Below are positions 1 to 8,079 of a stretch of 64,000 nucleotides of DNA, piece after piece. This DNA is from an uncultured Methylotenera sp. (GTDB taxonomy: Bacteria > Pseudomonadota > Gammaproteobacteria > Burkholderiales > Methylophilaceae): contig NZ_CAMLGS010000009.1 of NCBI RefSeq assembly GCF_946479685.1, positions 1-64,000 on the forward strand, written 5' to 3'. Numbering within the stretch: the stretch's first letter is position 1; each line of letters starts with the position of its first letter. The notes beneath the pieces were generated by a model that did not search any database, was not told the origin of the DNA, and saw only the letters and a program-made list of their open reading frames with translations. The position numbers and the translations under genes are program-made.

Positions 1-2
1 TG

Positions 3-653
3 TGGGGCTGGCAAGTCACCCGCCCGGATATTATTAAAGACTGGGCGTGGAACGAGGTGAAGCGCGTATATATCGATGACGATTTAAAACTCGGTCTCAA
101 CCAGTTTTTAGAGCAAGGCCATAACGCACAAGTGAAAGCCAATATGGTGGCGTTAATGCTGGTGGCGGCACAAAAAGGTTTCTGGAAACCGGATACGGCT
201 AGCGCTCAGCAGCTATCGCAAACCCTAGCCAAACTGGTAATTAAAAATGGCTTGCCGGGCAGCGGCCACACCTCACCTAACCACCCGCTATGGGATTGGA
301 TGGGACAACATCTAAACGCAGAAGATAAAGCAGGCGTTGCCCAAGTACTGGCTAAAGCTCGTGGCTATCAAAAACCAGCAGTTGATGCTGTGCCAGCACC
401 AGCCAACCAGCTTAGTGACGCTGCCAAAACTAGCCCACAAAAAGCCGTGAGCAAGGCAGCTACAGCTAAGCCTGAAGCAAATGCTGCAAAACCTGCAGCC
501 AACGTGCAGGCCAACAAAACAGTGCAAGCCAAGGCCGTACAAGCTTATGAACTCACGGTGGCCACGGTGAAAGACAACCTCGCCTGGATACTGTTGCTAC
601 TGCCTATTTTTGCGCTGGGTCTGTGGTTTGGCACACGTAAACCTACAGCATAA
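3..653 (+). CDS. cobN: Cobaltochelatase subunit CobN, C-terminal end (5' truncated by window)
   Basis: The reading frame is open from base 3 to the stop at 651-653, so this is the tail of a longer gene; the GTG at 57 is internal, not a start. The first residues (WGWQVTRPDIIKDWAW) and the following helical segment match the extreme C-terminus of CobN, the large subunit that inserts cobalt into hydrogenobyrinate a,c-diamide in the aerobic B12 pathway. After the family domain (to about residue 115 of the visible part) comes an Ala/Lys/Pro/Gln-rich linker, then a hydrophobic helix (AWILLLLPIFALGLWFG) and a short basic tail. This implies that the chelatase is anchored to the inner membrane, which classical soluble CobN is not. 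The ExbB-like gene follows after 32 bp. The CobN assignment is firm; the membrane anchor is read from the sequence and its role is inferred. Confidence 0.85.
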   Translation, partial: WGWQVTRPDIIKDWAWNEVKRVYIDDDLKLGLNQFLEQGHNAQVKANMVALMLVAAQKGFWKPDTASAQQLSQTLAKLVIKNGLPGSGHTSPNHPLWDWMGQHLNAEDKAGVAQVLAKARGYQKPAVDAVPAPANQLSDAAKTSPQKAVSKAATAKPEANAAKPAANVQANKTVQAKAVQAYELTVATVKDNLAWILLLLPIFALGLWFGTRKPTA

Positions 654-685
654 CTATTTAAAGATTACTATGGAAAATCAATCCT

Positions 686-1138
686 ATGTCTATTAACTTA
701 AGCCACCTGCATAACGCCATTACTTGGCTGTTAGAACCAGTTATCATCATTTTAGTGGCGGCAGTGGTAATTGCCGTGTTAGAAGCCGGCCTAGCCATCG
801 GCGAGCGTTTGTTTGGGCTAAAACAATTACGCAACGCTGGTGAGCAGACCTTGCTTAAAGTGGCGCGTAAACGCCTAGAGCGTGCAGACTTTTTGGCACG
901 CATTCCACCTATGCTCGGCTTAATGGCAACCATTATCCCGTTAGGACCAGGCTTGGCCGCGCTGGGCCAAGGCAACCCGGCTTTATTAGCGCAAGCAGTC
1001 ACCACCGCTTTTGATGCAACGGTACTAGGCTTAATCGCGGGCATCATGGGTTTAGTCATCGGCAAATGCCGCCGCCGCTGGTATGAAGACGTTTTGGTGT
1101 CGCTCGAGCAAGAAGCGCAGTCACAGCCAGCGCAATAA
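686..1138 (+). CDS. MotA/TolQ/ExbB-like proton channel protein of the cobN cluster
   Basis: 150 aa. A first membrane helix lies at about residues 13-37, followed by a basic cytoplasmic segment (LLKVARKRLERADFLARIPP) and two more helices. These contain the typical TolQ/ExbB pattern PPMLGLMATIIPLGPGLAALG and TTAFDATVLGLIAGIMG. That places it in the MotA/TolQ/ExbB family, which uses the proton gradient to drive partner proteins across the inner membrane. It is short and lacks extra domains. Its position between a membrane-tethered CobN and a DUF2149 protein suggests a cobalamin-specific energised complex rather than TonB or Tol service. No strong ribosome-binding site is visible; an ATG at 670 opens only an 8-codon frame, so 686 is preferred. 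Confidence 0.75.
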   Translation: MSINLSHLHNAITWLLEPVIIILVAAVVIAVLEAGLAIGERLFGLKQLRNAGEQTLLKVARKRLERADFLARIPPMLGLMATIIPLGPGLAALGQGNPALLAQAVTTAFDATVLGLIAGIMGLVIGKCRRRWYEDVLVSLEQEAQSQPAQ

Positions 1139-1160
1139 CCTACAGACGATTCAGCCCATC

Positions 1161-1499
1161 ATGCAAAAAAAGAGCCGCTTAGATAGTCGTTTAAACAGTC
1201 GTTTTAATCATGAAGACGAAGACCCACGCGCCAGTTTAGTAAACTTGGTGGACGTGATGCTGGTGTTTGCTTGCGGCTTATTAGCCGCGCTCAGCGCAGG
1301 CCAGCAAGCCACACTCAAGCGCCCGCAAGAAGTGAATAAAGGACGCGAAATCACCGCCCCAGCTGCAGGTGAGCAAAGTATGGGCAACGGCTACCATGCC
1401 GTAGGCCAGGTGTATCGCGACCCGAAAACCGGCAAGCTGTTTTTGATTGAATCCCCAGCCGATACAGAAGCGGGCAAAGCACCCCAAGGTAAGCCCTAA
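1161..1499 (+). CDS. DUF2149 family membrane protein (ExbD/TolR-like partner)
   Basis: 112 aa from the ATG at 1161. An upstream in-frame ATG at 1083 lies inside the preceding gene and would add a non-conserved stretch. The protein has a basic N-terminus, an acidic patch (HEDEDPRASL) and one membrane helix beginning NLVDVMLVFACGLLAAL. The layout, with an aspartate at the start of a single helix and a polar periplasmic tail, resembles ExbD/TolR. DUF2149 genes are known next to cobN and ExbB-like genes. The tail has the pattern VGQVYRDPKTGKLFLI, a plausible small beta unit. It probably forms the stator pair with the upstream channel protein. Its stop overlaps the bluB start (TAATG), indicating translational coupling. 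Confidence 0.7.
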   Translation: MQKKSRLDSRLNSRFNHEDEDPRASLVNLVDVMLVFACGLLAALSAGQQATLKRPQEVNKGREITAPAAGEQSMGNGYHAVGQVYRDPKTGKLFLIESPADTEAGKAPQGKP

Positions 1500-2164
1500 T
1501 GCACGACTTTAGTTACCCAGAGCATGAGAAAGAAGCGATATATCGCGTAATTGCAGAGCGTCGCGATATGCGCCACTTTTTGCCGTCCCCAGTTGCCCCT
1601 GAAGTACTGACGCGCATCCTGCATGCCGCGCACCATGCACCCAGTGTGGGCCTGATGCAACCGTGGCGCTTTATCAGAATTACCGATACCAATACGCGCC
1701 AGCAAATTCATCAATTGGTGGATAAAGAGCGAGTAAATACCGCCCAAGCCATAGGTGAGCATGAGGATGCAACACGCATGGCCGAGTTTCTACGCCTCAA
1801 GGTAGAAGGTATTTTAGAGTGCGGTGAGCTGATTGTTGTGACCTTATGCGACAAACGTGAGGAGCATATTTTTGGCCGTAGAACCCTGCCAGAGATGGAT
1901 ATTGCCTCGGTCAGCTGTGCCATCCAAAACATGTGGCTGGCCGCACGTGCGGAAGGCTTAGGCATGGGCTGGGTATCTATTTTCGACCCCGTTGAGTTGA
2001 GTGCCTTACTCAGCATACCCGCAGGTGCCAAACCAATTGCCATTTTGTGCCTAGGTCATGTCAGTTCTTTTTATAAAGAACCGATGCTGGTAGAAACTGG
2101 TTGGAAGCAAGCCAAACCATTGGCCGATATGGTGATGGAAAATCATTGGAAAAGTACAGAATGA
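1499..2164 (+). CDS. bluB: 5,6-dimethylbenzimidazole synthase BluB
   Basis: 221 aa, full length for BluB. This flavin-destroying nitroreductase-fold enzyme cleaves reduced FMN with oxygen to give 5,6-dimethylbenzimidazole, the lower ligand of cobalamin. Visible family signatures are ERRDMRHFLPSPV near residue 22, the flavin-binding AHHAPSVGLMQPWRF near residue 45, and GMGWVSIFDP near residue 155. It overlaps the upstream DUF2149 gene (TAATG) and the next gene (ATGA), so it is an internal operon gene. Its presence implies that the cell makes true cobalamin aerobically; the product feeds CobT, encoded at 17008-18072. Confidence 0.93.
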   Translation: MHDFSYPEHEKEAIYRVIAERRDMRHFLPSPVAPEVLTRILHAAHHAPSVGLMQPWRFIRITDTNTRQQIHQLVDKERVNTAQAIGEHEDATRMAEFLRLKVEGILECGELIVVTLCDKREEHIFGRRTLPEMDIASVSCAIQNMWLAARAEGLGMGWVSIFDPVELSALLSIPAGAKPIAILCLGHVSSFYKEPMLVETGWKQAKPLADMVMENHWKSTE

Positions 2165-2958
2165 GATACCCGCAACGCGTCGTATGCCTGACCACAGAGC
2201 CTACCGAAGTACTGTATCTGCTGGGTGAGCAAGACCGTATTGTCGGCATTTCCGGCTTTACCACCCGCCCCGCCATTGCACGTAAGGAAAAGCCTAAAAT
2301 CTCCGCATTTACCAGTGCCAAGATTGATAAAATTTTAGAACTCAAGCCGGACTTAGTGTTGGGCTTCTCCAATCTGCAGGCGGATATCGCGGCAGCATTG
2401 ATTCGCGCTGGGGTAGAAGTGCATATCTTTAATCAGCGCTCTATTGCACAAATGCTGAACATGATTGCCACCGTGGGCAGCCTAGTTGGTGCTTCGGATA
2501 AGGCGTTTAAACTGATTGCAGAACTAGAGCACAAAATACAGCAGGCAAAAGATGCCGCATCTCAATTGCCAGCAAAACCCGTTGTGTATTTTGAAGAGTG
2601 GAACGAGCCCATGATTTGCAGTATCAAATGGGCAGCTGAGCTGATTGAAATCGCCGGCGGGGAAGACTGCTTTCCGGAGCTATCGGAATTTCACAGCGCA
2701 AAAGACAGAACAGTACAAGCCAGCCAAGTGATAGAACGCCAGCCTGACATTATCATCGGCTCATGGTGCGGTAAGAAATTTCAGCCTGAGCAAGTGATTG
2801 CCAGAGAGGGCTGGCATACCATCCCTGCGGTAAAAAATGGTTTGGTATTTGAAATTAAATCGGCGGATATCCTGCAGCCCGGGCCGTCACTGATTACCCA
2901 CGGTTTGCAGCAGGTGCAGGCCATTATCCAGCAATGGGCCTTGGCACACAGCAATTAA
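2161..2958 (+). CDS. BtuF-like corrinoid-binding protein without signal peptide
   Basis: 265 aa from the ATG at 2161, which overlaps the bluB stop (ATGA); an upstream in-frame start at 2101 lies inside bluB. The two-lobed periplasmic-binding fold of class III ABC binding proteins is recognisable: RVVCLTTEPTEVLYLLG at the start, KILELKPDLVLGF in lobe one, then a long linking helix and lobe two. The family includes BtuF (vitamin B12) and iron-siderophore binders. No signal peptide or lipobox is present: the mature-like sequence begins within a few residues of the start. No BtuC or BtuD gene is adjacent. It may be a cytoplasmic corrinoid-binding protein used in salvage, or secreted by another route. 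Context points to corrinoid rather than iron. Confidence 0.75.
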   Translation: MRYPQRVVCLTTEPTEVLYLLGEQDRIVGISGFTTRPAIARKEKPKISAFTSAKIDKILELKPDLVLGFSNLQADIAAALIRAGVEVHIFNQRSIAQMLNMIATVGSLVGASDKAFKLIAELEHKIQQAKDAASQLPAKPVVYFEEWNEPMICSIKWAAELIEIAGGEDCFPELSEFHSAKDRTVQASQVIERQPDIIIGSWCGKKFQPEQVIAREGWHTIPAVKNGLVFEIKSADILQPGPSLITHGLQQVQAIIQQWALAHSN

Positions 2959-2978
2959 ACGAACTTAGAGAAACCAAT

Positions 2979-3506
2979 ATGGCTACACATCTTATTTTAG
3001 GCGGCGCACGCTCAGGCAAAAGCGCTTTTGCAGAGAAACTGGCTTTGGCATCTGGCCAGCCGGTCACTTACATTGCCACAGCACAAGTGTACGATAAAGA
3101 ATTCGGCACACGTGTTGACCAGCACAAAACTCGCCGCCCTGCGCATTGGGCAACGCTAGAGCAGTCTTTTAACCTAGCGGAAGCACTGCAAACGCATGCC
3201 AAAGCAGACACCTGCATTATTGTAGATTGCCTCACACTTTGGCTGGCGCAATGCATATGCCCGGACTGTGACCGACCAGATAATTTAGATTGGCAACATG
3301 AGCGCAGCAGGCTACTAGAAGTTCTGCCTAAGCTGGAAGGGACTGTATTATTAGTCAGCAACGAGGTGGGCATGGGTATCGTGCCCTTAGGTGAAATTAA
3401 CCGCCAATTTCAAGACGAGCAAGGCCGCCTTAACCAAGCAGTAGCAGCCTGCGTTAATCAAGTCAGCTTTATTGCGGCAGGACTGCCGCTTACGCTTAAA
3501 GGGTAA
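2979..3506 (+). CDS. cobU: Adenosylcobinamide kinase / adenosylcobinamide-phosphate guanylyltransferase
   Basis: 175 aa from the ATG at 2979; an in-frame upstream start at 2934 lies inside the previous gene. This bifunctional enzyme (CobU in Salmonella, CobP in Pseudomonas) phosphorylates adenosylcobinamide and then transfers GMP to give adenosylcobinamide-GDP, the substrate of CobS. Family motifs visible are the P-loop LILGGARSGKSAFAE at the N-terminus, TRRPAHW near residue 50, DCLTLWLAQ near residue 85 and the conserved SNEVGMGIVP followed by GRLNQ near the end. The gene is full length and co-directional with bluB and the BtuF-like gene, with a 20 bp gap upstream. Confidence 0.93.
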   Translation: MATHLILGGARSGKSAFAEKLALASGQPVTYIATAQVYDKEFGTRVDQHKTRRPAHWATLEQSFNLAEALQTHAKADTCIIVDCLTLWLAQCICPDCDRPDNLDWQHERSRLLEVLPKLEGTVLLVSNEVGMGIVPLGEINRQFQDEQGRLNQAVAACVNQVSFIAAGLPLTLKG

Positions 3507-3522
3507 CTTTTAAAGGATAATT

Positions 3523-3735
3523 ATGGAAACCATCACTTTTGAACTACAAGGCGAGTTTATCGAGCTTTGCAACCTACTAAAACTTGCAGGCATTGCCAAT
3601 AGTGGCGGCCAAGGCAAAGTAATGGTCAGCGACGGTATCGTGCTGGTAGATGGCAATACAGAAACCAGAAGAACTGCCAAAATACGCTCAGGACAAGTAG
3701 TAGAGTGCCTAGGGCAAACGATTAAAGTGCTATAA
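3523..3735 (+). CDS. Small S4-domain RNA-binding protein (YbcJ type)
   Basis: 70 aa, the whole protein being one S4-like RNA-binding domain. Signatures are LCNLLKLAGIANSGGQGK and the turn DGIVLVDGNTETRR, typical of the YbcJ/RsfS-adjacent small S4 family. A good ribosome-binding site (AAAGGA) lies just before the ATG at 3523. It follows cobU by 16 bp and may be read through from the cobalamin operon, but nothing in the protein links it to B12. The function is unknown beyond predicted RNA binding. It converges with the leftward PepSY gene at 3765. Confidence 0.8.
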   Translation: METITFELQGEFIELCNLLKLAGIANSGGQGKVMVSDGIVLVDGNTETRRTAKIRSGQVVECLGQTIKVL

Positions 3736-3764
3736 CTGAAAAAGCGCTACGCACTCACTTGCAG

Positions 3765-5252
3765 TTAGGCTCGCTTATGGGCAGCCTGCTGCCATGTTTT
3801 TCGTAACCTGCGCCAACCCAATACAATGCCCGCAAGGGTAAGCAACACCCCACCAGCAGACAGCACAAAAATACTGATTCTGCGTGCCAGAAGATTATCG
3901 CCCACGGGCGGAATATCCATACGATGCAAACCATTAAACAACCAACGGTAAACACGGCTGTTACCATCCTGTGATGCGAGTATTTTAGTAGTACGCGCAT
4001 CAACGTAATAAGTGGTACTTAAGGCATCTGCAAACGCAATGCGCAACACCAGCGGCGCATTTTGTGCATCCTGCTTAAAGTATAAATCACCGTTGGTAAG
4101 CCAGCCTGCGGAATCTACCGCCCCATAGCTGTCAAGCTTACTGGCCTGCGCTTGCAATATAGCAGCCGAAAACGGCGCAACGGGCATACCTGACTGCGCA
4201 TCGACCAGCACCTCTTGCTGTTCGTTACTAGCCAATAGATAAGTATTGCCGGCAAACCTTAGCCACTCTATTTCTTTCATGCCTGCAACAGCAGCAGATA
4301 AAGGCCGCGGCAGCTTCATGTCCTGCACAGTCAGCTCGCCACCTGCCCAGCGCGCAGACTCTTTACTACTCAATGACCGATCTGAAAACCAGCCAAATGG
4401 CGTTAACGACAGCCATCCGCTCAATATCCACGTAATACAGAACACACCCGCACTTAAACCAACGATATGATGCCAGCGCGCCCAGCCACGATACGGCGTC
4501 ACCCTGTCATGGCTATAGCGGCGCCGAAAACGTATGCGCTGCACGCCTAGCCATAAGCCCAAGCTTGTCAGCGCCACTCCAGCAAAGGCTAGCCATAGCA
4601 CGATTTGCCGCCAAAGCTCCCGCTCCATACGCAAAGGCGTAAAGTAAATCCAGTGAATCACCGAACCAAGCCAGTTCCACGCACGCTCAGTGCCTTGTGT
4701 ATCCAGCACCACCTCACCAGTATGGCTGGAAACATATAACTCAGTCGCCTCGGCATCATTCAGCGCCACTCGGTATAAAGGTCTATGCCCATTCAAACTA
4801 GAAGAAATAGACCATTGGTCATGACTCAGCAATAGCGTTTCCGCTACTTTGGCATGACCTTGAAATTGCCTAGCAGCGTTCACTGCTGCTGTGCTTGAAA
4901 TTGGAATAGATGCGCCCGGAATAGACTCATCTGGCGCAACATTGCAGGCATCGGCCCAGATTGTGAACCATTGCCCCTGCTGCAAGAAATAGTAGGCTGG
5001 CCTATGCTCACGCATCGACAACCTGACGCGCTCAGGCTGACCGAGTTTTCCCGTTAGCGCCCATGCCTGCGCTGCATCAAGTTTGACCTGTTGCAGCGCC
5101 AAATCGTCCAAATGAGTTAACCGTTCGGTTGAAGTCAGCTGCGGATAAGCTACAAACAACATCACCAAGCCAGATAAGAACCAGAGCAATACCAACAGCC
5201 CCAGCCCTATCCCTAGCCAGCGATGCATCAAATGTAAGTAGCGCAGTTTCAT
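3765..5252 (-). CDS. PepSY-associated membrane protein, partner of TonB-dependent receptor
   Basis: 495 aa inner-membrane protein with PepSY domains. An N-terminal helix (LGLLVLLWFLSGLVMLFVAYP) follows the typical LHRWLGIGLGL opening, a periplasmic PepSY region (about residues 40-190) comes next, and further helices lie near 215, 265 and 465. The pattern HRWLGI...SG is the PepSY_TM signature. Such proteins are encoded with siderophore-type receptors and are thought to help release or reduce imported metal complexes at the inner membrane. It lies 38 bp downstream of the receptor gene and so probably shares its cobalamin-riboswitch-controlled transcript. That makes a role in corrinoid or cobalt uptake more likely than iron, but this is inference. 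Confidence 0.8.
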   Translation of the reverse strand: MKLRYLHLMHRWLGIGLGLLVLLWFLSGLVMLFVAYPQLTSTERLTHLDDLALQQVKLDAAQAWALTGKLGQPERVRLSMREHRPAYYFLQQGQWFTIWADACNVAPDESIPGASIPISSTAAVNAARQFQGHAKVAETLLLSHDQWSISSSLNGHRPLYRVALNDAEATELYVSSHTGEVVLDTQGTERAWNWLGSVIHWIYFTPLRMERELWRQIVLWLAFAGVALTSLGLWLGVQRIRFRRRYSHDRVTPYRGWARWHHIVGLSAGVFCITWILSGWLSLTPFGWFSDRSLSSKESARWAGGELTVQDMKLPRPLSAAVAGMKEIEWLRFAGNTYLLASNEQQEVLVDAQSGMPVAPFSAAILQAQASKLDSYGAVDSAGWLTNGDLYFKQDAQNAPLVLRIAFADALSTTYYVDARTTKILASQDGNSRVYRWLFNGLHRMDIPPVGDNLLARRISIFVLSAGGVLLTLAGIVLGWRRLRKTWQQAAHKRA

Positions 5253-5290
5253 TTCAACACGTTACGGTTAATCATAAACAAAGCTAGTGC

Positions 5291-7411
5291 TTAAAATGAC
5301 AACTCAGCGGTCAGCTCGATACGTCTGGACTCACCTAAAATAAACTGCTGCGTATCATATGCAACTGGCGCATACAGCTTATTGGTCAAGTTACGTAAAT
5401 TACCTCGTAGCGTAGCTTTAGGGTGAACACGCCATGCCACGCTCGCATCATAGACCGTATAACCTTGCATCACAGAAGTGTTGGCATTATCAGCATAGCG
5501 CTTACCTACCATACGTGCACCTACGCCAGCCTCCCAGTTTGCTTGTTGGTAATAAACCCAGGCATTGGCAATTTTTTCAGGCACATCAGTTGGTGTTTTA
5601 CCGGCGCGTGAAACACTCACAGCGGGGTCACCAACGGACTCAGCTAACTGATCGTAACGCGCATCAAGCAAAGCCATATTCAAATCGGTACGCCAGTGAC
5701 TTACCGGGAACAAAGTTGCTGACATTTCAACCCCGCGTGATGACTGCTTGCCGCCTTGCACTCTAAGTACTGGGTTATTTGGGTCACGCGTGATGATGTC
5801 ATCTTTGGCAATATGGTAAACAGCAAACGTTAGCTCGCCTTTACCTTCAGCTAGCACGTGTTTAATACCTAACTCAGTTTGTTGTGCTGAGGTCAGCTTA
5901 AACGCGCTGTTTCTAGGCCTTAAGGTAACAATAGACGAAATTGGATCAGAGCCTCGGCTATACTGGCCATAGAATGCAGTGTTAGGCGTAGTTTGGTAAA
6001 CCGCACCTAATCTGTAAGAAAACGGTGAGTAATCTTTATCTGTGCTTGCTGTAGTCAGGCGGCTCTCATGATCTACGTTGATCCAATCCTGGCGCAAACC
6101 AGCGCTTAACTTAAGCTGATTGGTCACGTCAAAAGCATCTTCTACAAATAAAGATTGCTGTACGGTTTTAGACACAAAATCGAGCGCTGTCGGGTCTATG
6201 GTCTGAAAGTAACCTTGTGCAAAGTTTTTGATAGCAACATTACTGCTAGGGTCGTTGTCGTTATAGAAGTTGTCAAAATATTTAAAATCTACACGAGCCA
6301 CTTCATAGCCTGCAGACCAGCGGTTTTTATGGCCAAAAGCATCTGCGATTGAAGTCAACGCAAAGCGGTTACCAATCTGTTTCTGCTGATGTTTAATCTC
6401 GGTATAACCAGAGCGGTCAACGGTGTTGGTGGCGTTATCAATCGAGAAGTACTCTACATTGCGCCAATGACGGTGCGCATTAAACCAATAACTCACATTG
6501 CTTAATTTAAGCGCATCCGATAATTCCCACTCAACTTTGGCACGTAAACGGTCTTCGGTGAAGCTCTGTTTATCATCGCTAATGTTGTAGTTTTCTTTAC
6601 GTAAAGATGAGTCTATGCGCCCATTACGTAATGGAATACCGGTATAGCGGGTCGGCGACTCATCTGAGTGGTCAAAGGTAAAGTTAATGCGCAGCTTATC
6701 TGTGGGAGTAAGCAGCAAATTAGTCATGATTTTCTGGCTATCATGCTCACCATGGTTTACGTAACCATTGCCGCCAGTGATAGAAGCATCTGCGCGGAAT
6801 GCGCCAATTTCACCAACCGCGCCAGTACCACCAACAGCCGCTCTATATTCGCCGCGTGAACCGGTACCAACCAATGCCTGCACCGAGCTATCGCGGCTAG
6901 GCGCTTTACGTATACTGTTAACAATACCGCCCACAGTACCATCACCAAACATCACAGAAGCCGGGCCGCGCAACACTTCAACACGTTGATAGCCCCAAGT
7001 ATCCGATGGGTAAGTCAGCGTGCCTGCCGCAGTAAGTAAACGGATGCCATCTTCAGCCTGGCCTACAGAATCGTTACCTGTAAAGCCACGTGCAGAGTAC
7101 GCCACGCCAGAGCCTAGGTTGCTAATGTCGGAAATACCTGTGGTACGAGAAACCGCTTCATGAATATTGATATCGCCACGCATGCGGATAGTTTCTATCT
7201 CCAGCGTTTCTGTACTGGCGGGCACTTCAATCGCATTCAAGCCCAGTCTGCTCGCGGTGCTATTGGCTTGTTTAAGGTTAAGTGCATTGCTACGATCTAA
7301 CGTAGACTCAACATTCACCTCTGTGAGTTCTACTGCCGCTTCATCAGCCAAAGCCAGATGCGGCAACGCAGCCAAAACAGCCGCAGTGATTAATTGATTG
7401 CTTCTAAGCAT
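5291..7411 (-). CDS. TonB-dependent outer-membrane receptor under cobalamin riboswitch control
   Basis: 706 aa. A signal peptide covers about residues 1-22 (ends HLALA). A TonB-box-like stretch (VELTEVNV) follows, then the plug domain (about 50-170, with INIHEAVSRTTGI and VEVLRGPASVMFG) and a 22-strand-type barrel ending in the terminal aromatic residue (LTAELSF). By sequence style it is a siderophore-type receptor (FhuE/FpvA class) rather than a classical BtuB. The start has a GGGAG ribosome-binding site a few bases upstream of the ATG at 7411. A cobalamin riboswitch sits about 290 bp upstream on the same strand, so expression should fall when cobalamin is abundant. The likely substrate is therefore a corrinoid, cobalt chelate or related compound. 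The PepSY gene follows. Confidence 0.88.
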   Translation of the reverse strand: MLRSNQLITAAVLAALPHLALADEAAVELTEVNVESTLDRSNALNLKQANSTASRLGLNAIEVPASTETLEIETIRMRGDINIHEAVSRTTGISDISNLGSGVAYSARGFTGNDSVGQAEDGIRLLTAAGTLTYPSDTWGYQRVEVLRGPASVMFGDGTVGGIVNSIRKAPSRDSSVQALVGTGSRGEYRAAVGGTGAVGEIGAFRADASITGGNGYVNHGEHDSQKIMTNLLLTPTDKLRINFTFDHSDESPTRYTGIPLRNGRIDSSLRKENYNISDDKQSFTEDRLRAKVEWELSDALKLSNVSYWFNAHRHWRNVEYFSIDNATNTVDRSGYTEIKHQQKQIGNRFALTSIADAFGHKNRWSAGYEVARVDFKYFDNFYNDNDPSSNVAIKNFAQGYFQTIDPTALDFVSKTVQQSLFVEDAFDVTNQLKLSAGLRQDWINVDHESRLTTASTDKDYSPFSYRLGAVYQTTPNTAFYGQYSRGSDPISSIVTLRPRNSAFKLTSAQQTELGIKHVLAEGKGELTFAVYHIAKDDIITRDPNNPVLRVQGGKQSSRGVEMSATLFPVSHWRTDLNMALLDARYDQLAESVGDPAVSVSRAGKTPTDVPEKIANAWVYYQQANWEAGVGARMVGKRYADNANTSVMQGYTVYDASVAWRVHPKATLRGNLRNLTNKLYAPVAYDTQQFILGESRRIELTAELSF

Positions 7412-7639
7412 TATTTTTATACTCCCTGATACTCATTCAAATCAACATGACCAACCGTCATGTACGTTTTGCAGCGGCAGTATTTGAACAAGAATGGGGG
7501 TGAATATAGTCACATTGCATATATCTCAGCCGATGACTGCACGCATCTGCGCATGCGTAAACGCGATGCTGATGACGCAAATCAAGCGCGGACTTTGTTA
7601 TAAGTACTGCTGGGATACTGTGTGAATATATTAATGTGC

Positions 7640-7661
7640 AGGCGAATAATTATTTCGCCTT
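7640..7661 (-). other. AT-rich hairpin between riboswitch and receptor gene
   Basis: The arms AGGCGAA (7640-7646) and TTCGCCT (7654-7660) are perfect complements around a 7 nt AT loop. It lies in the leftward leader, about 45 bp after the riboswitch core and 230 bp before the receptor start. There is no run of T on the leftward strand, so it does not look like a standard terminator. It may be part of the expression platform or simply leader structure. Confidence 0.4.
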
Positions 7662-7703
7662 GTTACTCAGGACGCCCCGCCCTAATTCAAACATTACGAC
7701 TAC

Positions 7704-7912
7704 ATCAAGGCAGGTCTCCTGACTCTCGGGTTGCGGCCTGACTCGCTGCCTTCCCAAATCTAACGACTCAGTGGCTAAGGGTGCGAACAGACTATCCGAT
7801 TACAGTTGCGGGGGCAGTACTGGAATAAGCACAAAGACGTTCACGTCCAATGGCCGCACCAGATTCCCTATTAATCAACCAGCGTGAAACGCTGGCTAAA
7901 CCTTAATCGCCG
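7704..7912 (-). promoter_or_regulatory. Cobalamin (AdoCbl) riboswitch
   Basis: Read leftward, the segment contains the canonical cobalamin aptamer landmarks in order. These are the GGGAATCTGGTGCGG block (near 7865), CAGTACTGCCCCCGCAACTG (near 7815), AGCCACTG (near 7770), GGGAAGGC (near 7755) and the B12 box with GAGTCAGGAGACCTGCC followed by TTGATG (7705-7732). It precedes the TonB-dependent receptor and PepSY genes, so B12 binding should repress them. The 5' edge (about 7905-7915) is approximate. The leader after the aptamer is long (about 290 bp). Confidence 0.95.
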
Positions 7913-8079
7913 CAGTGTAGATTTTTAGGGGGTTAAAGTCAAGTTTAATTAGAAATATCAAGTAGATGCAGACTACTCAACCCCCTCTGATTACCAATGC
8001 AAAAGATGCCAACGCAACCAAATTCGCGTAAAGCAGGCATTCAACCTTCTGAATTAAAAGTTAGCCGCGACTAACATAA

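Noticed and set aside
7168..7397. Several open frames on the opposite strand of the TonB-dependent receptor and other long genes
   Set aside because: They mirror the real genes in antisense, lack ribosome-binding sites and show no family character.
7640..7661. Intrinsic terminator in the riboswitch leader
   Set aside because: The hairpin has no T-tract on the transcribed strand, so it is listed only as a structure.
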